From Vibrio cholerae (GTDB taxonomy: Bacteria > Actinomycetota > Actinomycetes > Actinomycetales > Micrococcaceae): a DNA stretch of 32,404 nt. The translations under genes were made by a program, and so were the position numbers. Within the stretch, counting starts at the first letter, position 1. Every line of letters begins with the position of its first letter. Shown piece by piece: positions 15,605 to 24,916 of the stretch. The notes beneath the pieces were generated by a model. It was not told where the DNA came from. It ran no database searches and saw only the letters and a program-made list of their open reading frames with translations. The stretch is taken from the NCBI GenBank assembly GCA_009728235.1, contig WNZI01000038.1, positions 1-32,404 of the forward strand. The letters run 5' to 3'.

Positions 15605-18600
15605 ATGCCCATTTCCAGCCACCCCATGGTCGATGTCACGGACATCATCCGTATCGTGGGAGGAGCCGCGTTCCAGCGCGGACAGACGTACGCCAAGGAC
15701 GGCGCCGTCAGCTCACTGGCCTGGGACGCGGAGTCCAAGATCCTGACCGGGAAGGTACGCGGCACCGCACCGTCGGACTACCGGACGAAGCTCCGCCTCG
15801 GGATCAAGGGGGACGGCCGGTTCCGCCCCCTGGAGAACTTCTGCAGCTGCCCCATCGGCGCGGACTGCAAGCACGTCGCCGCGACCGCTCTCCAGAGCAA
15901 CACCGAGAATCTGCTCTCGCAGCACGAGCGTGAGCTCGGCGCCCGTACCGCACCGGCACCCTCCGTGCCCGAGGGATGGCAGACCTCCCTCACCGAGCTG
16001 CTGGAGGCCGACGCCGCACCGGCGGACACACCTGCTGCCCTGACGTCCCTCGGGCTCCAGTTCGAGCTGCGGACCCCCGAGGTCGCCGTGCAGAGGTGGG
16101 GCTCGGCCGCCGAGCGCCAGGGCCAGCGCACGCTCAATACCCGCCTCGGAGTCCGGCCGGTCAGCCAGAACGGCAAGGGCAAGTGGATCAAGAACAACCT
16201 GTCCTGGGGCAGCATCAGCTACCAGACGTACGGGCTGAAGCTGGACGCGGACCAGCACCGCTGGTTCTCCCAGTTCCCGGCCCTCCACCGCGGCACCGGG
16301 GTCAACTACTTCGGCAACAACGACTCCTGGCTGTACCTCGACGACTTCAGCAACCCTCTCCTGTGGCAGTTGCTCGACGAAGCCCAACGCCTCGGCATCG
16401 CTTTCGTCGGCTCGAAGAAGTCGGTCACGATCGAACTCGCGGGCCGGGCGACGCTCAAGCTCGACGCCACCGAGACCGACGACGGCTCCCTCCAGCTCTG
16501 CCCGGCGCTGGACGTCGATGGCCGCCCGCATCCCTCGGAGACCGCGCACGTCATCAGCACCCACGGCATCTACACCGTCGCACCCGATGACACCATCACC
16601 CTGGCGCCCACCTCGCGCAGGCTCACTCCGAAGGACATCGAACTCCTGCAGCGCGGGCGCGCCGTCGTCGTCCCCGAGGAGGAGAAATCCCTGTTCCTGC
16701 AGGAGTACTACCCGAAGCTGCGGCAGTCGATCGAGGTGGACAGCAGTGACGGCAGCGTGGAGCTGCCCGAGATCCAGCCTCCGGTACTGGTGCTGACCAC
16801 CGCCTACGCCGCAGACGGCTCGGTGGCCCTCGACTGGCACTTCGACTATCCGCTGGGTGGGACCCTGCAGCGCAGGGCCTTCCGCAGGGGCGGTCCGGGC
16901 AGCGACGACGGCTATCGCGACGCCGACGCCGAGGATGCCCTCGCCACGGCCGCGCGTCAGGTACTCGGATCCCTGCCCATCAGGTCCCTGCGGCTCGAGG
17001 ACATGCAGGCCGTCGAATTCGCGGAGGACGTGCTGCCCCGGCTCGTGGACCTGGACGCGTGTCCGTCGAGGTCGTCGGGGAGAAACCCGACTACCGGGAA
17101 CTGACGGAAACGCCGACGCTGAGGGTCAGCACCGTGGAGACGGACAACCGCGACTGGTTCGACCTCGGCGTCATGGTGACGGTCAGCGGCCGCACCATCC
17201 CCTTCGATTCGATCTTCCGTGCCCTCGCGCAGGGCCGGAAGAAGCTGAAACTCGTCGACAACACCTACCTGTCCCTCGAGCAGCCCGTCTTCGACCAGTT
17301 GAGGGAACTCATCGAGGAGGCCCGCTCGCTGAGCGAATGGGATCCGGAGTCCGGCCTGCAGATCAGCAGGTACCAGGCCGGCCTGTGGGCGGAGTTCGAG
17401 GACCTCGCGGAGGAGACCGAGCAGGCGCAGTCATGGCGCGACGCCGTCAGCGGCCTGCTCGAACTCAAGGACGTCGAGGCCACCCCCGTGCCGGCGGGCC
17501 TCGTCGCCGAGATGCGCCCGTACCAGGCCGAGGGATTCAGCTGGCTGGCCTTTCTGTGGCGGCACCAGCTGGGCGGGGTGCTGGCCGACGACATGGGACT
17601 CGGCAAGACGCTGCAGGCTCTCGCGCTCATGGTCCACGCCAAGGAGACCACGGGACTCACCGCACCGTTCCTCGTGGTGGCCCCCACCTCGGTCGTGCCG
17701 AACTGGTCCAACGAGACGCACCGCTTCGCCCCAGGACTCAAGGTCGTCGCCATCGCCGACACGCAGGGAGCCTCCGGCATCCCCCTGCGCGAACAGATCG
17801 GCGACGCCGACATCGTCATCACGTCCTACACGCTCTTCCGCCTGGACTTCTCCGCCTACCAGGAACCCTCGTGGTCGGGGCTCGTCCTCGACGAGGCCCA
17901 GTTCGTGAAGAACCGCGCGTCCAAGGTGCACCAGGCGGCCAAGGACTTCGAGGCACCCTTCAAGCTCGCGATCACCGGCACACCCATGGAGAACAACCTC
18001 ATGGAGCTGTGGTCCCTGTTCAACATCGTGGCGCCCGGGCTGTTCCCCTCCGCGCGCAAGTTCACCGAGGACTACCGGACACCGATCGAGAAGATCGGCG
18101 ACACCAGGCCCCTCGTGCGCCTGCGCAAGCGGATCCGTCCGCTGATGATGCGGCGCACCAAGGAAGCCGTTGCGTCCGACCTCCCCCCGAAGCAGGAGCA
18201 GGTCCTCGAGGTGGAGCTCCACCCGGACCACCGCCACATCTACGAGACCTACCTGCAGCGCGAGCGGCAGAAACTCCTCGGGCTGATCGAGGACATGAAC
18301 CGGAACCGGATGATCGTGTTCAGGTCACTGACCCTGCTGCGCATGCTGAGCCTCGATGCGTCCCTCGTGGACCCGGAGCACGAGGGCGTCCCGTCCGCCA
18401 AGCTCGAGGTCCTGTTCGAGAACCTCGACGGTATCATCGCCGAGGGTCACCGGGCGCTGGTGTTCAGCCAGTTCACCTCCTACCTGAAGAAGGCCGCCGA
18501 GCAGCTGGACGCACGCGGCATCGAGTACGCCTACCTCGACGGTTCCACCCGCAGCCGTGGCGAGGTCATCGACTCCTTCAAGAACGGCACGTCCCCCGTG

Positions 18601-18900
18601 TTCCTCATCAGCCTGAAGGCCGGCGGATTCGGCCTCAACCTGACGGAGGCGGACTACTGCTTCCTGCTGGACCCCTGGTGGAATCCCGCCTCGGAGGCGC
18701 AGGCCGTGGACCGGACACACCGTATCGGGCAGACGAAGAACGTCATGGTCTACCGGATGGTGTCCAAGGGGACCATCGAGGAGAAGGTCATGAAGCTCAA
18801 GGAGCAGAAGGCCAAGCTCTTCACCTCCGTGATGGACGACGACGCCGTGTTCAGCTCCGCGCTCACCGCCGACGACATCCGCGGCCTCCTGGAGGCGTAG
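15605..18900 (+). pseudogene. SWIM zinc-finger SNF2-family DEAD-like helicase, broken by a one-base frameshift
   Basis: ATP-dependent DNA translocase of the bacterial SNF2 (HepA/RapA-like) class, 1,098 residues when repaired. N-terminal SWIM zinc finger: Cys80-x-Cys82 and Cys88-x-His90 (CSCPIGADCKH). A long middle region follows (residues 100-640). The helicase has DDMGLGKT at about 662-669, VVAPTSVVPNW, DEAQFVKN at about 763, LAITGTPMEN, then in lobe two LVFSQFTSYLKK, YLDGSTRSRGEVIDSF, LKAGGFGLNLTEADYCFLLDPWWNP, and AVDRTHRIGQT. The frame breaks at about base 17057, after LPRLVDLD; one added G restores DGVSVEVVGEKPDYRE. All motifs survive, so probably a sequencing error. Role in transcription recycling, repair or defence is not decidable. 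ATG 15605 has no good ribosome site. Confidence 0.87.
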
Positions 18901-18970
18901 TCCCGGGGGCGGCTCCGCCGTCGTCCGGGGCGAGACCCGTCCCCGACGCTCGACGCCGGGGCGGACGCCG

Positions 18971-19834
18971 TTACCGGCCGTCGTCGCCCTGGGGCAGGGA
19001 GGGATCGAGCAGTTCCGCGAACGCGCGCGGACGCGAGGCGATCCACCAGTGGCCTCCGGGGACGGTCGTCACGGTGAGGTCCTCCACCCACCCGTCCAGC
19101 CCGTCGACGAGCGTCGGTGAGAGGAAGGGATCCTTCAGGGGCACGATGACGTGCGCGGGGAGCGTGAGCGTCCGACGTGGTGGGAGTGCGGCGGCCGTGA
19201 ACATGTTGGTTCGGTAGAGCGCCAGGCCGCGGAGAGGATCCCGGCCGACGTTGCGGCGGGCGGCGAACTCGTAGCGCCGGGTCAGGAGGAGTCTCCAGGC
19301 CAGTTCCGGGAGGAGCGGGAGCTGGAAAGCGCCGACGTACCAGCTGCGCAGCAGCTGTCCGACACCCTGCGGCACCAGCCGGGGGGTCCTCAGCCGGCCG
19401 CTGAGCCAGTGGGAGAAGTGGCGCAGGTCGGGGCCGGAGATGCTGGTGTAGTCCAGGACCAGCCCGTCCGCGCGTTGATCCTGCACGGCAGCCCAGCCCT
19501 GGATGGAGCCCCAGTCGTGACCGACGAGGCGCACCCCTGCAGGGGCGTCGATGGCGGCCAGGACGGCGAAGATGTCGTCGACGAGTTCCGCCAGGGCGAA
19601 CCCCGCCCCCTCCTGCGGCCGCGACCGTCCGGCGTTACGGGTGTCGAACGTGACGAGGTGATGGGTCGCGGCGAGCTCCCGGACCACGGGGAGGAACACG
19701 CGGTGGTCATCGGGGTAGCCGTGCACGAGGACCAGGGTCGGAGCGTCCGGCCGTGGGTCCGCACCGTACTCGAACACGGCGAGTTCGGCGCCCGCCGTGC
19801 GGATCGTCCGGGTCCTCTCACGCAACACGTCCAT
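18971..19834 (-). CDS. Alpha/beta hydrolase, epoxide-hydrolase-like with Asp nucleophile
   Basis: 287-residue alpha/beta hydrolase. The oxyanion motif HGYPDD is at 38-43, and the nucleophile elbow reads VGHDWGS with Asp107, a pattern seen in epoxide hydrolases and haloalkane dehalogenases rather than serine esterases. Catalytic acid and His candidates are in VPLKDPFLSP and PGGHWW near the C-terminus. The lid region between them is rich in Arg and aromatic residues. Start ATG 19834 was chosen over a longer frame because of AGGG at a suitable distance. It starts 42 bases after the ECF ATPase gene on the same strand and may be the last gene of that operon, but its own promoter cannot be ruled out. 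Substrate unknown. Confidence 0.88.
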   Translation of the reverse strand: MDVLRERTRTIRTAGAELAVFEYGADPRPDAPTLVLVHGYPDDHRVFLPVVRELAATHHLVTFDTRNAGRSRPQEGAGFALAELVDDIFAVLAAIDAPAGVRLVGHDWGSIQGWAAVQDQRADGLVLDYTSISGPDLRHFSHWLSGRLRTPRLVPQGVGQLLRSWYVGAFQLPLLPELAWRLLLTRRYEFAARRNVGRDPLRGLALYRTNMFTAAALPPRRTLTLPAHVIVPLKDPFLSPTLVDGLDGWVEDLTVTTVPGGHWWIASRPRAFAELLDPSLPQGDDGR

Positions 19835-19876
19835 GCTCCCCACCCTAGGGTCTACCGCCGGTCGGCGGGGGAGCAA

Positions 19877-21363
19877 TCAGCCCTCCTGGCCGGAACCCCG
19901 GATCCTGCCCGCGTCCAGCCACACGATCCGGTGGGACACGGCGTCGGCGAAAGCGGCGTCGTGCGTCGCCATCACCACCGTGCCACCCGCCCGCGCGTGC
20001 TCGGTCACCAGGCGGGCGAACAGCGTGCGCGTGGCCTCGTCCAGGCCCGCGGTCGGCTCGTCGAGGGCCCAGACGTCGGGCCCCGTGGCCATGATCGACG
20101 CCAGCGCGACGAGCCGCCGCTGGACGAACCCGAGCTCGTAGGGGTGGGCGTCCGCGAGTGCCCCGAGGCCGAGACCGTCGAGGGCGGCGGAGGCGCGCCG
20201 CGCGGCGTCCTCCCGGCGCAGACCCGCAGCCATCGGGCCGTAGGAGACCTCCCGCAGCACCGTGCGTTCGAAGAGTTGCTGGTCGGTGTCCTGGAACAGG
20301 TAGCCCACGACGCCGGCCAGGGTGCCGGTCGGTTGGTGGAGGATCGGCGAGCCACCCACGGAGACGGAACCGGCGTCGGCCCGGTACAACCCGTTCAGGT
20401 GCTGCAGCAGCGTGGATTTACCCGACCCGTTGGAGCCCCGTACGGCCACGATCTCCCCGGCAGCGACGGTCAGGTTCACCCGCTCCAGTCCGGGTCCGGC
20501 GCCCGGGAGCCCGACGCCGCGGGATAGGCGAAACTGACGTTCCGCAGAACGACCGGGGCGGGCCCGTGAGAAGGGGCCGGCGCCGCGCCACCGTCGAGCC
20601 GCGGTGCGTCCCCGGCGGTCCCGATGCCGTACCTCCGGAGTCCCGCCCAGCGCGCCTCCGTCAGCAGGCCCTCGAAGACAGGATGCCCCTCGGCGAGCGC
20701 GATGACGCGGGCACCGTCCGGGGCGGTGCGTGGAAGCATCGGCTCGCACACCACGACGCCGGCGCCACCCCGACGAAGGGTGTCGAGGGCCTCGGCGACG
20801 TCGAGGGCCGCCTCCTCGTCGAGCCCCTGGAACGGTTCGTCGAGCACGAGGATACGGGGGCGTTGCGCCACGGCCGCGGCGATGACGGTGCGCTGGAGCT
20901 GCCCGCCGGACAACCGTCGGGGATCGCGCTCGAGCAGCGGGGTGAGCTTGAGCGACCCAGCGACATCGGTGACGATGCTCCGCAGCTCCTCAGTCGGCAC
21001 GCCGCGGTTGGACGGACCGAAGGCGATCTCCTCCCCCACGCTCGCCGACATCATGGACAGCTGGCCCCAGGCTCCCTGGGCGACGAAGCCGACTGCGGCG
21101 CTCCAGGCAGCGGGGTCGATGCGCGGATCCTCCGGTGCGCCGGTGAACGTCACGGTCTCGCCGTCGAGCGTGATCGACCCGCGGAACACCGAACCGGCAT
21201 CGGCGCCCGTCTGACCCGCGAGCAGCCTGGCGAGGGTCGTCTTGCCCGACGCCGATGCTCCGGCGATCACCAGGTACTCCCCCGGCCGTACCGTCAGCGA
21301 GAGGCCCGCGAGGAGCCGCACGCCGTCGTCGTACCGGAAGGACTCGCTCCGGATACTGATCAT
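19877..21363 (-). pseudogene. ECF transporter fused ATPase (EcfA-EcfA'), broken by a one-base frameshift
   Basis: Energy-coupling module of an ECF vitamin/metabolite importer, two ABC ATPases in one chain (495 residues when repaired). Domain 1: Walker A GASASGKT at 35-42, LSGGQLQRTVIAAA, and ILVLDEPFQGLDEE. Domain 2: Walker A GSNGSGKST, a divergent signature PYELGFVQRRLVALAS (as usual in ECF second domains), ALDEPTAGLDEA, and the switch His in ATHDAAF. The frame breaks at about 20518-20522, right after VVLRNVSFAYP; adding one base gives AGVGLPGAGPGLERVNLTV. Both active sites are otherwise intact, so a sequencing error is likely. ATG 21363 overlaps the stop of the T subunit gene (ATGA), showing coupling. 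The layout resembles ykoD of the B. subtilis ykoEDC system, but the substrate may differ. Confidence 0.87.
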
Positions 21364-22115
21364 GCGAGCACCGGACCGATCAGCCAGGCGGCCGAGAGCA
21401 CGGCCGTCACGGCGACCATCACGCGGCGGGCGATGCGCTGCCGCGGCGTATCGGTGTCGGCGAGGTAGCTCGTGCGGACGGCCGGGGAGGAGAAGCCCCT
21501 CGCTCCGAGCATGGTGTTGCGTTCCGACGCGTCGACGAGCAGACCGATGACCAGCGGCGTGGTGACGCGCAGCAGTGCGCGGAAGCGCGAGATCGGTCCC
21601 CTTCCGACGACGAGGCCACGGGCCTGCTGGGCGCGGGTGATCTGGCGCGCCCGCAGGGCGACGTGCGGGATGAGTCCGACGGCGGACCCGACGATGAACA
21701 CGAGGTTCCGGTTCCATCCCCGGTGCGTCATGGTCGCCAGGAGCTCAGGGACGTCGAGCGTCATGGCAGCGGTCAGGAACACTCCCGCGAAGACGCTCAT
21801 GCGCAGTCCCATGAGGGCGGCGAAGGACAGTCCTTCCGTCGTCACGCGCGCCACGCCGAGGTCGAAAAGGACGTGGCTGCCCTCCGGGAAGAACAGTCCG
21901 TGCAGCAGCAGAGAGGAGACCAGGAGCGGCCCCGCCACGAGTGCTACGGCGAGTCCGACCTGCCGTGGCTGGCCCGAGAGCAGCACCGCGGGGAGGACGA
22001 CGAGCAGCAGGACGCCGAGGGAGAACTGCCACCGGTTCACGACGAGGACGAGCACCACGAGCAGAACCGCTGCGAGCAGTTCGGTCAGTGGGTTGTAGAT
22101 CCTCCGGCGTGGCAC
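21360..22115 (-). CDS. ECF transporter transmembrane T component
   Basis: 251-residue membrane protein that couples the ATPases to the substrate-binding S component. Two coupling-helix motifs of the Ala-Arg-Gly type are visible: AQQARGL and LGARGF, which contact the two ATPases in known ECF structures. Several transmembrane helices precede them, including LTELLAAVLLVVLVLVV and MSVFAGVFLTAAMTLDVPELL (the latter typical of EcfT). GTG start at 22115 lies 3 bases after the S gene stop, and the stop overlaps the next gene's ATG. Assignment is firm; length is normal for the family. Confidence 0.9.
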   Translation of the reverse strand: MPRRRIYNPLTELLAAVLLVVLVLVVNRWQFSLGVLLLVVLPAVLLSGQPRQVGLAVALVAGPLLVSSLLLHGLFFPEGSHVLFDLGVARVTTEGLSFAALMGLRMSVFAGVFLTAAMTLDVPELLATMTHRGWNRNLVFIVGSAVGLIPHVALRARQITRAQQARGLVVGRGPISRFRALLRVTTPLVIGLLVDASERNTMLGARGFSSPAVRTSYLADTDTPRQRIARRVMVAVTAVLSAAWLIGPVLA

Positions 22116-22118
22116 GGT

Positions 22119-22964
22119 TCAGGCGATGGAGCCGTCATTCTCCGGTGAGTGCCGGGCGGGGCTGTCCCCGCTCCGGGAGCCGAGGACCCGGTGGGTCCTG
22201 GCGAACGGGAACTGGCGCACGGCCCGCTGCGGGAGCGCGTACACGATCAGCGCGACGATGACGAACACCACGATCTTGTCGAGGGAATCGGACAGCAGCC
22301 CCTGCTTCGTGGCTGCGACGAGCAGCTTGTCCCCCATCGACCGGAAGACGGCGATGATCGCGTTCGTGCCGACGGTGCCGGCCGCGCCGAACATGAACAC
22401 GGCGACCGGCGCGGCGACGAGCCCGCCGATCGCTCCGACGACGAGACCTGCGACGGGCGCGAGGTAGACGCGACGGAACGCTCCGTACCTGGCGGCCAGT
22501 CCCGCGAGCAGCCCGATGAGCGCGGCTCCGGCGGCGAAGGGCAGCGCGAACGGATTGAAGAGTCCCCAGATGGCGTTGCTGATCGCGCCCGTCGCTGCTC
22601 CTGCGGCAGGACCGGCCAGGACCGCGACGAGGACCGTACCGATGGCATCGAGGTAGATCTGCATGCCCAGCGAGCCCGCGATCTGCCCGATGGCGATGTT
22701 CAGGGCGATCCCCAGCGGCATCACGACGAGGGAGCTCGTACTGAGCATCGGCAGGATCCCGGCCACCAGCAGTGCTCCGCCGCCCAGGAAGCCGAAGAGC
22801 GAGACGAGCGATGCCACGCTGCCCATCCCGCCGGCGATCTCGGTGGGCTGGACGGTGACGAGGAAGAGGTAGGTGCCTGCGATCAGGGCGGCCCCGAGGA
22901 CGATCAGCAGTCGTCGCGGCCGTTGCGTGGCGGGCCGGGCGGCGAGGGTCAGGGGTGTGCTCAC
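22119..22964 (-). CDS. ECF transporter substrate-binding S component (substrate unknown, nucleoside-like predicted)
   Basis: 281-residue membrane protein with about six transmembrane helices, the substrate-binding part of the ECF importer. A long N-terminal helix (LLIVLGAALIAGTYLFLV) is followed by the S-component core: IALNIAIGQIAGSLGMQIYL, DAIGTVLVAVLAGPAAGAATG, AISNAIWGLFNPFALPFAAG, and VGAIGGLVAAPVAVFMFGAAGTVG. A cytoplasmic tail with basic and acidic residues ends the protein. It precedes T and A subunit genes by 3 bases and follows the nucleoside hydrolase gene by 150 bases. The dedicated T/A pair means it does not share a common module. Nucleoside specificity is inferred only from the neighbour; no ligand motif is known to me. 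Confidence 0.85.
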   Translation of the reverse strand: MSTPLTLAARPATQRPRRLLIVLGAALIAGTYLFLVTVQPTEIAGGMGSVASLVSLFGFLGGGALLVAGILPMLSTSSLVVMPLGIALNIAIGQIAGSLGMQIYLDAIGTVLVAVLAGPAAGAATGAISNAIWGLFNPFALPFAAGAALIGLLAGLAARYGAFRRVYLAPVAGLVVGAIGGLVAAPVAVFMFGAAGTVGTNAIIAVFRSMGDKLLVAATKQGLLSDSLDKIVVFVIVALIVYALPQRAVRQFPFARTHRVLGSRSGDSPARHSPENDGSIA

Positions 22965-22989
22965 GAGAGGTCCTTGGGCGCGTCGGGGC

Positions 22990-23015
22990 GAGGTGTGCGC
23001 ACCTCATGTCACCTC
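22990..23015. repeat. GAGGTG repeats upstream of ECF S gene
   Basis: Plus strand: GAGGTG (22990-22995), four bases, then CACCTC (23000-23005), then a second CACCTC (23010-23015). Two of the hexamers are direct repeats 10 bases apart (one helix turn) and the first is inverted. They sit in the 150-base gap between the nucleoside hydrolase and the S gene, just upstream of the S start at 22964. Could be a regulator site or part of a leader; unassigned. Confidence 0.45.
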
Positions 23016-23114
23016 GGCGCGGCCACGCAGCAGTGCGGGCAGCTCCCAGTGTACTGGTCCTCGCCGTCGGCCCGACGGCGGTCGACGGGGCCGAGGATCG
23101 AGGTCGGAGCTGAT

Positions 23115-24149
23115 TCAGCCGTGCATCCGCGCCAGGCCGGACAGCCTCCGGACCATCAGCTCGAACACCGCGGTGGGGTCGTTGTCCGTCACGATCCGCG
23201 CGTTCGGCGCCCGTTTCCACATGCCGCTGAGGTCCGCCACCGTCTGCCCGAAGGTCAGGGGCGAGTCCGTCTCGACGTCGACCGTCGCGAGCCGCTCCTC
23301 GATGGACGCCTCACCGGTTGCGACCATCGCCGCGAAGAGGTCGTGCAGGTGCGCGATGTAGCCCTGGTCGTAGAGCCGGTGGAACTCCATGTAGAAGCGC
23401 AGCGCGTCGGACAGGCATGCGACGACGGCGTTGCCGTTCCGGCTGCGGGTCCCGGCGGGCCCGTGCGGGTCCAGCAGTTCCGCGCCGCCGCCGGCAGCCC
23501 GCGAGACGGCGTCCACGTGCGCGGGAGTGCATTCGATCCGCTCCGTCGTCTCCAGCGCACACACCACGGGCAGCTTCTCGAACGGCAGCCCCTCGTAGGC
23601 GGCGAAGACCTCCTTCGCGGCGTGCGGGTCCACGTGCGTGTTCCACTCCGAGACCGGCGTCGTGTTGCCGGGATGGTTGAACGCCCCGCCCATGATGACG
23701 AGGCCCTTCAGCAGCATCGGGAGTTCCGGTTCGGCGCGGAGCGCGAGGGCGAAGTTCGTGAGCGGGCCGGTGACGACACCCGTGATCTGGCCGGGATGGC
23801 ACCGCACGGCCTCGAGCCAGACGTCGACGGCGTGGCGACCGGAGATGCGGCCCCGCGGAGCAGGCAGGAAGGCGTAGCCCAGGCCCTGGTCCCCGTGGGT
23901 CTCCTCCGTGGTGACGAGCGGGATCTGCAGCGGGACCTCGCTGCCGATCGCCACCTCCACACCGGCGTGGCCGCACAGCTCGAGCAGTGCGAGGTTGTTG
24001 ATGGCGACCTGGCGGGCACCGACGTTCCCGGCCGTGCAGGTGATCCCCTCGATCGTGACGCCCGGTGTCGCGAGCAGGTACAGCAGCGCGACCGCATCGT
24101 CGATTCCCGTGTCGACGTCGAGCAGGAGTCGCTGGCGGGTCTCGGTCAC
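23115..24149 (-). CDS. Nucleoside hydrolase (IunH family)
   Basis: 344-residue enzyme that cleaves the N-glycosidic bond of nucleosides to base and ribose. The N-terminal calcium-binding signature DVDTGIDDAVALLY is at residues 11-24, ahead of TIEGITCTAGNVGARQVAINN. The central blocks VVTGPLTNFALAL and LVIMGGAFNHPGNTTPVSEWN lead into THVDPHAAKEVF, the family core. The C-terminal region holds HRLYDQGYIAHLHDLFA, as in pyrimidine- and purine-type hydrolases. Start is GTG 24149, whose GTGA overlaps the GntR stop, so it is coupled to the regulator. Which nucleoside is used cannot be told from sequence. Together with the ECF genes this suggests uptake followed by cleavage. Confidence 0.92.
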   Translation of the reverse strand: MTETRQRLLLDVDTGIDDAVALLYLLATPGVTIEGITCTAGNVGARQVAINNLALLELCGHAGVEVAIGSEVPLQIPLVTTEETHGDQGLGYAFLPAPRGRISGRHAVDVWLEAVRCHPGQITGVVTGPLTNFALALRAEPELPMLLKGLVIMGGAFNHPGNTTPVSEWNTHVDPHAAKEVFAAYEGLPFEKLPVVCALETTERIECTPAHVDAVSRAAGGGAELLDPHGPAGTRSRNGNAVVACLSDALRFYMEFHRLYDQGYIAHLHDLFAAMVATGEASIEERLATVDVETDSPLTFGQTVADLSGMWKRAPNARIVTDNDPTAVFELMVRRLSGLARMHG

Positions 24150-24817
24150 GGTCGGTCCGCCGCGGTGGTGCGGAGCAGGTGCAGGCGGAGCGTCCGTGCC
24201 GTCTCCATGTGGGTGCGGGCGATGGCGCGGGCATCGTCGCTGCGCCGCTCGGCGATGGCGCTGATGAGGGCCTCGTGCTCGAGGAGCACCTCCTGCCAGC
24301 GGTCGCCGACGGACAGGGTGGAGCGCGGCGTGTGGATGAGGTGGGTGGAGAGCCGCTGCAGCAGGTCCATCAGGATGGGATTGCGGGCCGAGGCCCAGAG
24401 CGAGGTGTGGAACTCGAGGTTGTTGGTGACCTTCGTGGTGTCGTCGGGGTCGACGACGGCACGGTCCCGTTCCAGCAGCGCCTCGAGTCGCATGAGGTCC
24501 GCGGTACCGCGGTTGAGGGCGGCCTGGCCGGCTGCCTCCTCCTCGAGCATGACCCGCAGGTCGTAGATCTGGATGACCTCCTGGGGGTCGATCTGCGGAA
24601 CCTGGAGCCCCCGCGCCGCCCGTTCGAGCAGTCGTTCGTGCTGCAGCCTGCTGAGGGCCTCGCGTACGGGTGTCCGCGACACCCCGAACCGCTCCGAGAC
24701 GACCACCTCGCGCAGCGCGGTGCCGGGCGGGTGTACCCCGGCGAGGATCTCGCTGCGGAGGACGCGGAAGATGGCATCGCCGTCCACGCGCGCCGACAGC
24801 TCGGTCGACTCGGCCAT
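24146..24817 (-). CDS. GntR family regulator, FadR subfamily
   Basis: 223-residue transcription factor. The N-terminal winged helix (residues about 12-75) has ILAGVHPPGTALREVVVSER and FGVSRTPVREALSRLQHERLLE, the GntR signature. The C-terminal FCD-type domain (about 85-215) is all-helical with DLRVMLEEEAAGQAA, NLEFHTSLW and EHEALISAIAERRSDDARAI, where Asp and His residues typically bind a metal. ATG 24817. It is first in the operon with the nucleoside hydrolase gene (overlap of 4 bases), so it most likely responds to a nucleoside, its base or a related carboxylate and controls the whole block. Confidence 0.92.
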   Translation of the reverse strand: MAESTELSARVDGDAIFRVLRSEILAGVHPPGTALREVVVSERFGVSRTPVREALSRLQHERLLERAARGLQVPQIDPQEVIQIYDLRVMLEEEAAGQAALNRGTADLMRLEALLERDRAVVDPDDTTKVTNNLEFHTSLWASARNPILMDLLQRLSTHLIHTPRSTLSVGDRWQEVLLEHEALISAIAERRSDDARAIARTHMETARTLRLHLLRTTAADRP

Positions 24818-24876
24818 GGCGCCCCCTCGGAGGTCTCGCGGTTCGGTGGGTCAGGACGGGTGTCCTGCGGTCGGCC

Positions 24877-24902
24877 GGGCCGGAGGTGGGAACCCCCGGC
24901 CC
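24877..24902 (-). terminator. GC-rich hairpin downstream of aconitase gene
   Basis: Ten-base stem with one mismatch (24877-24886 with 24893-24902, loop of six bases). It sits between the aconitase stop (24917) and the GntR start (24817). No T-tract, so weak. Confidence 0.45.
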
Positions 24903-24916
24903 GGGCCGCGCGGGCG

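Noticed and set aside
13375..15933. Long plus-strand open frame across the BenE and antiporter genes
   Set aside because: Composition is Arg/Gly/Pro-rich nonsense typical of an off-frame reading; both underlying genes are clear families in other frames.
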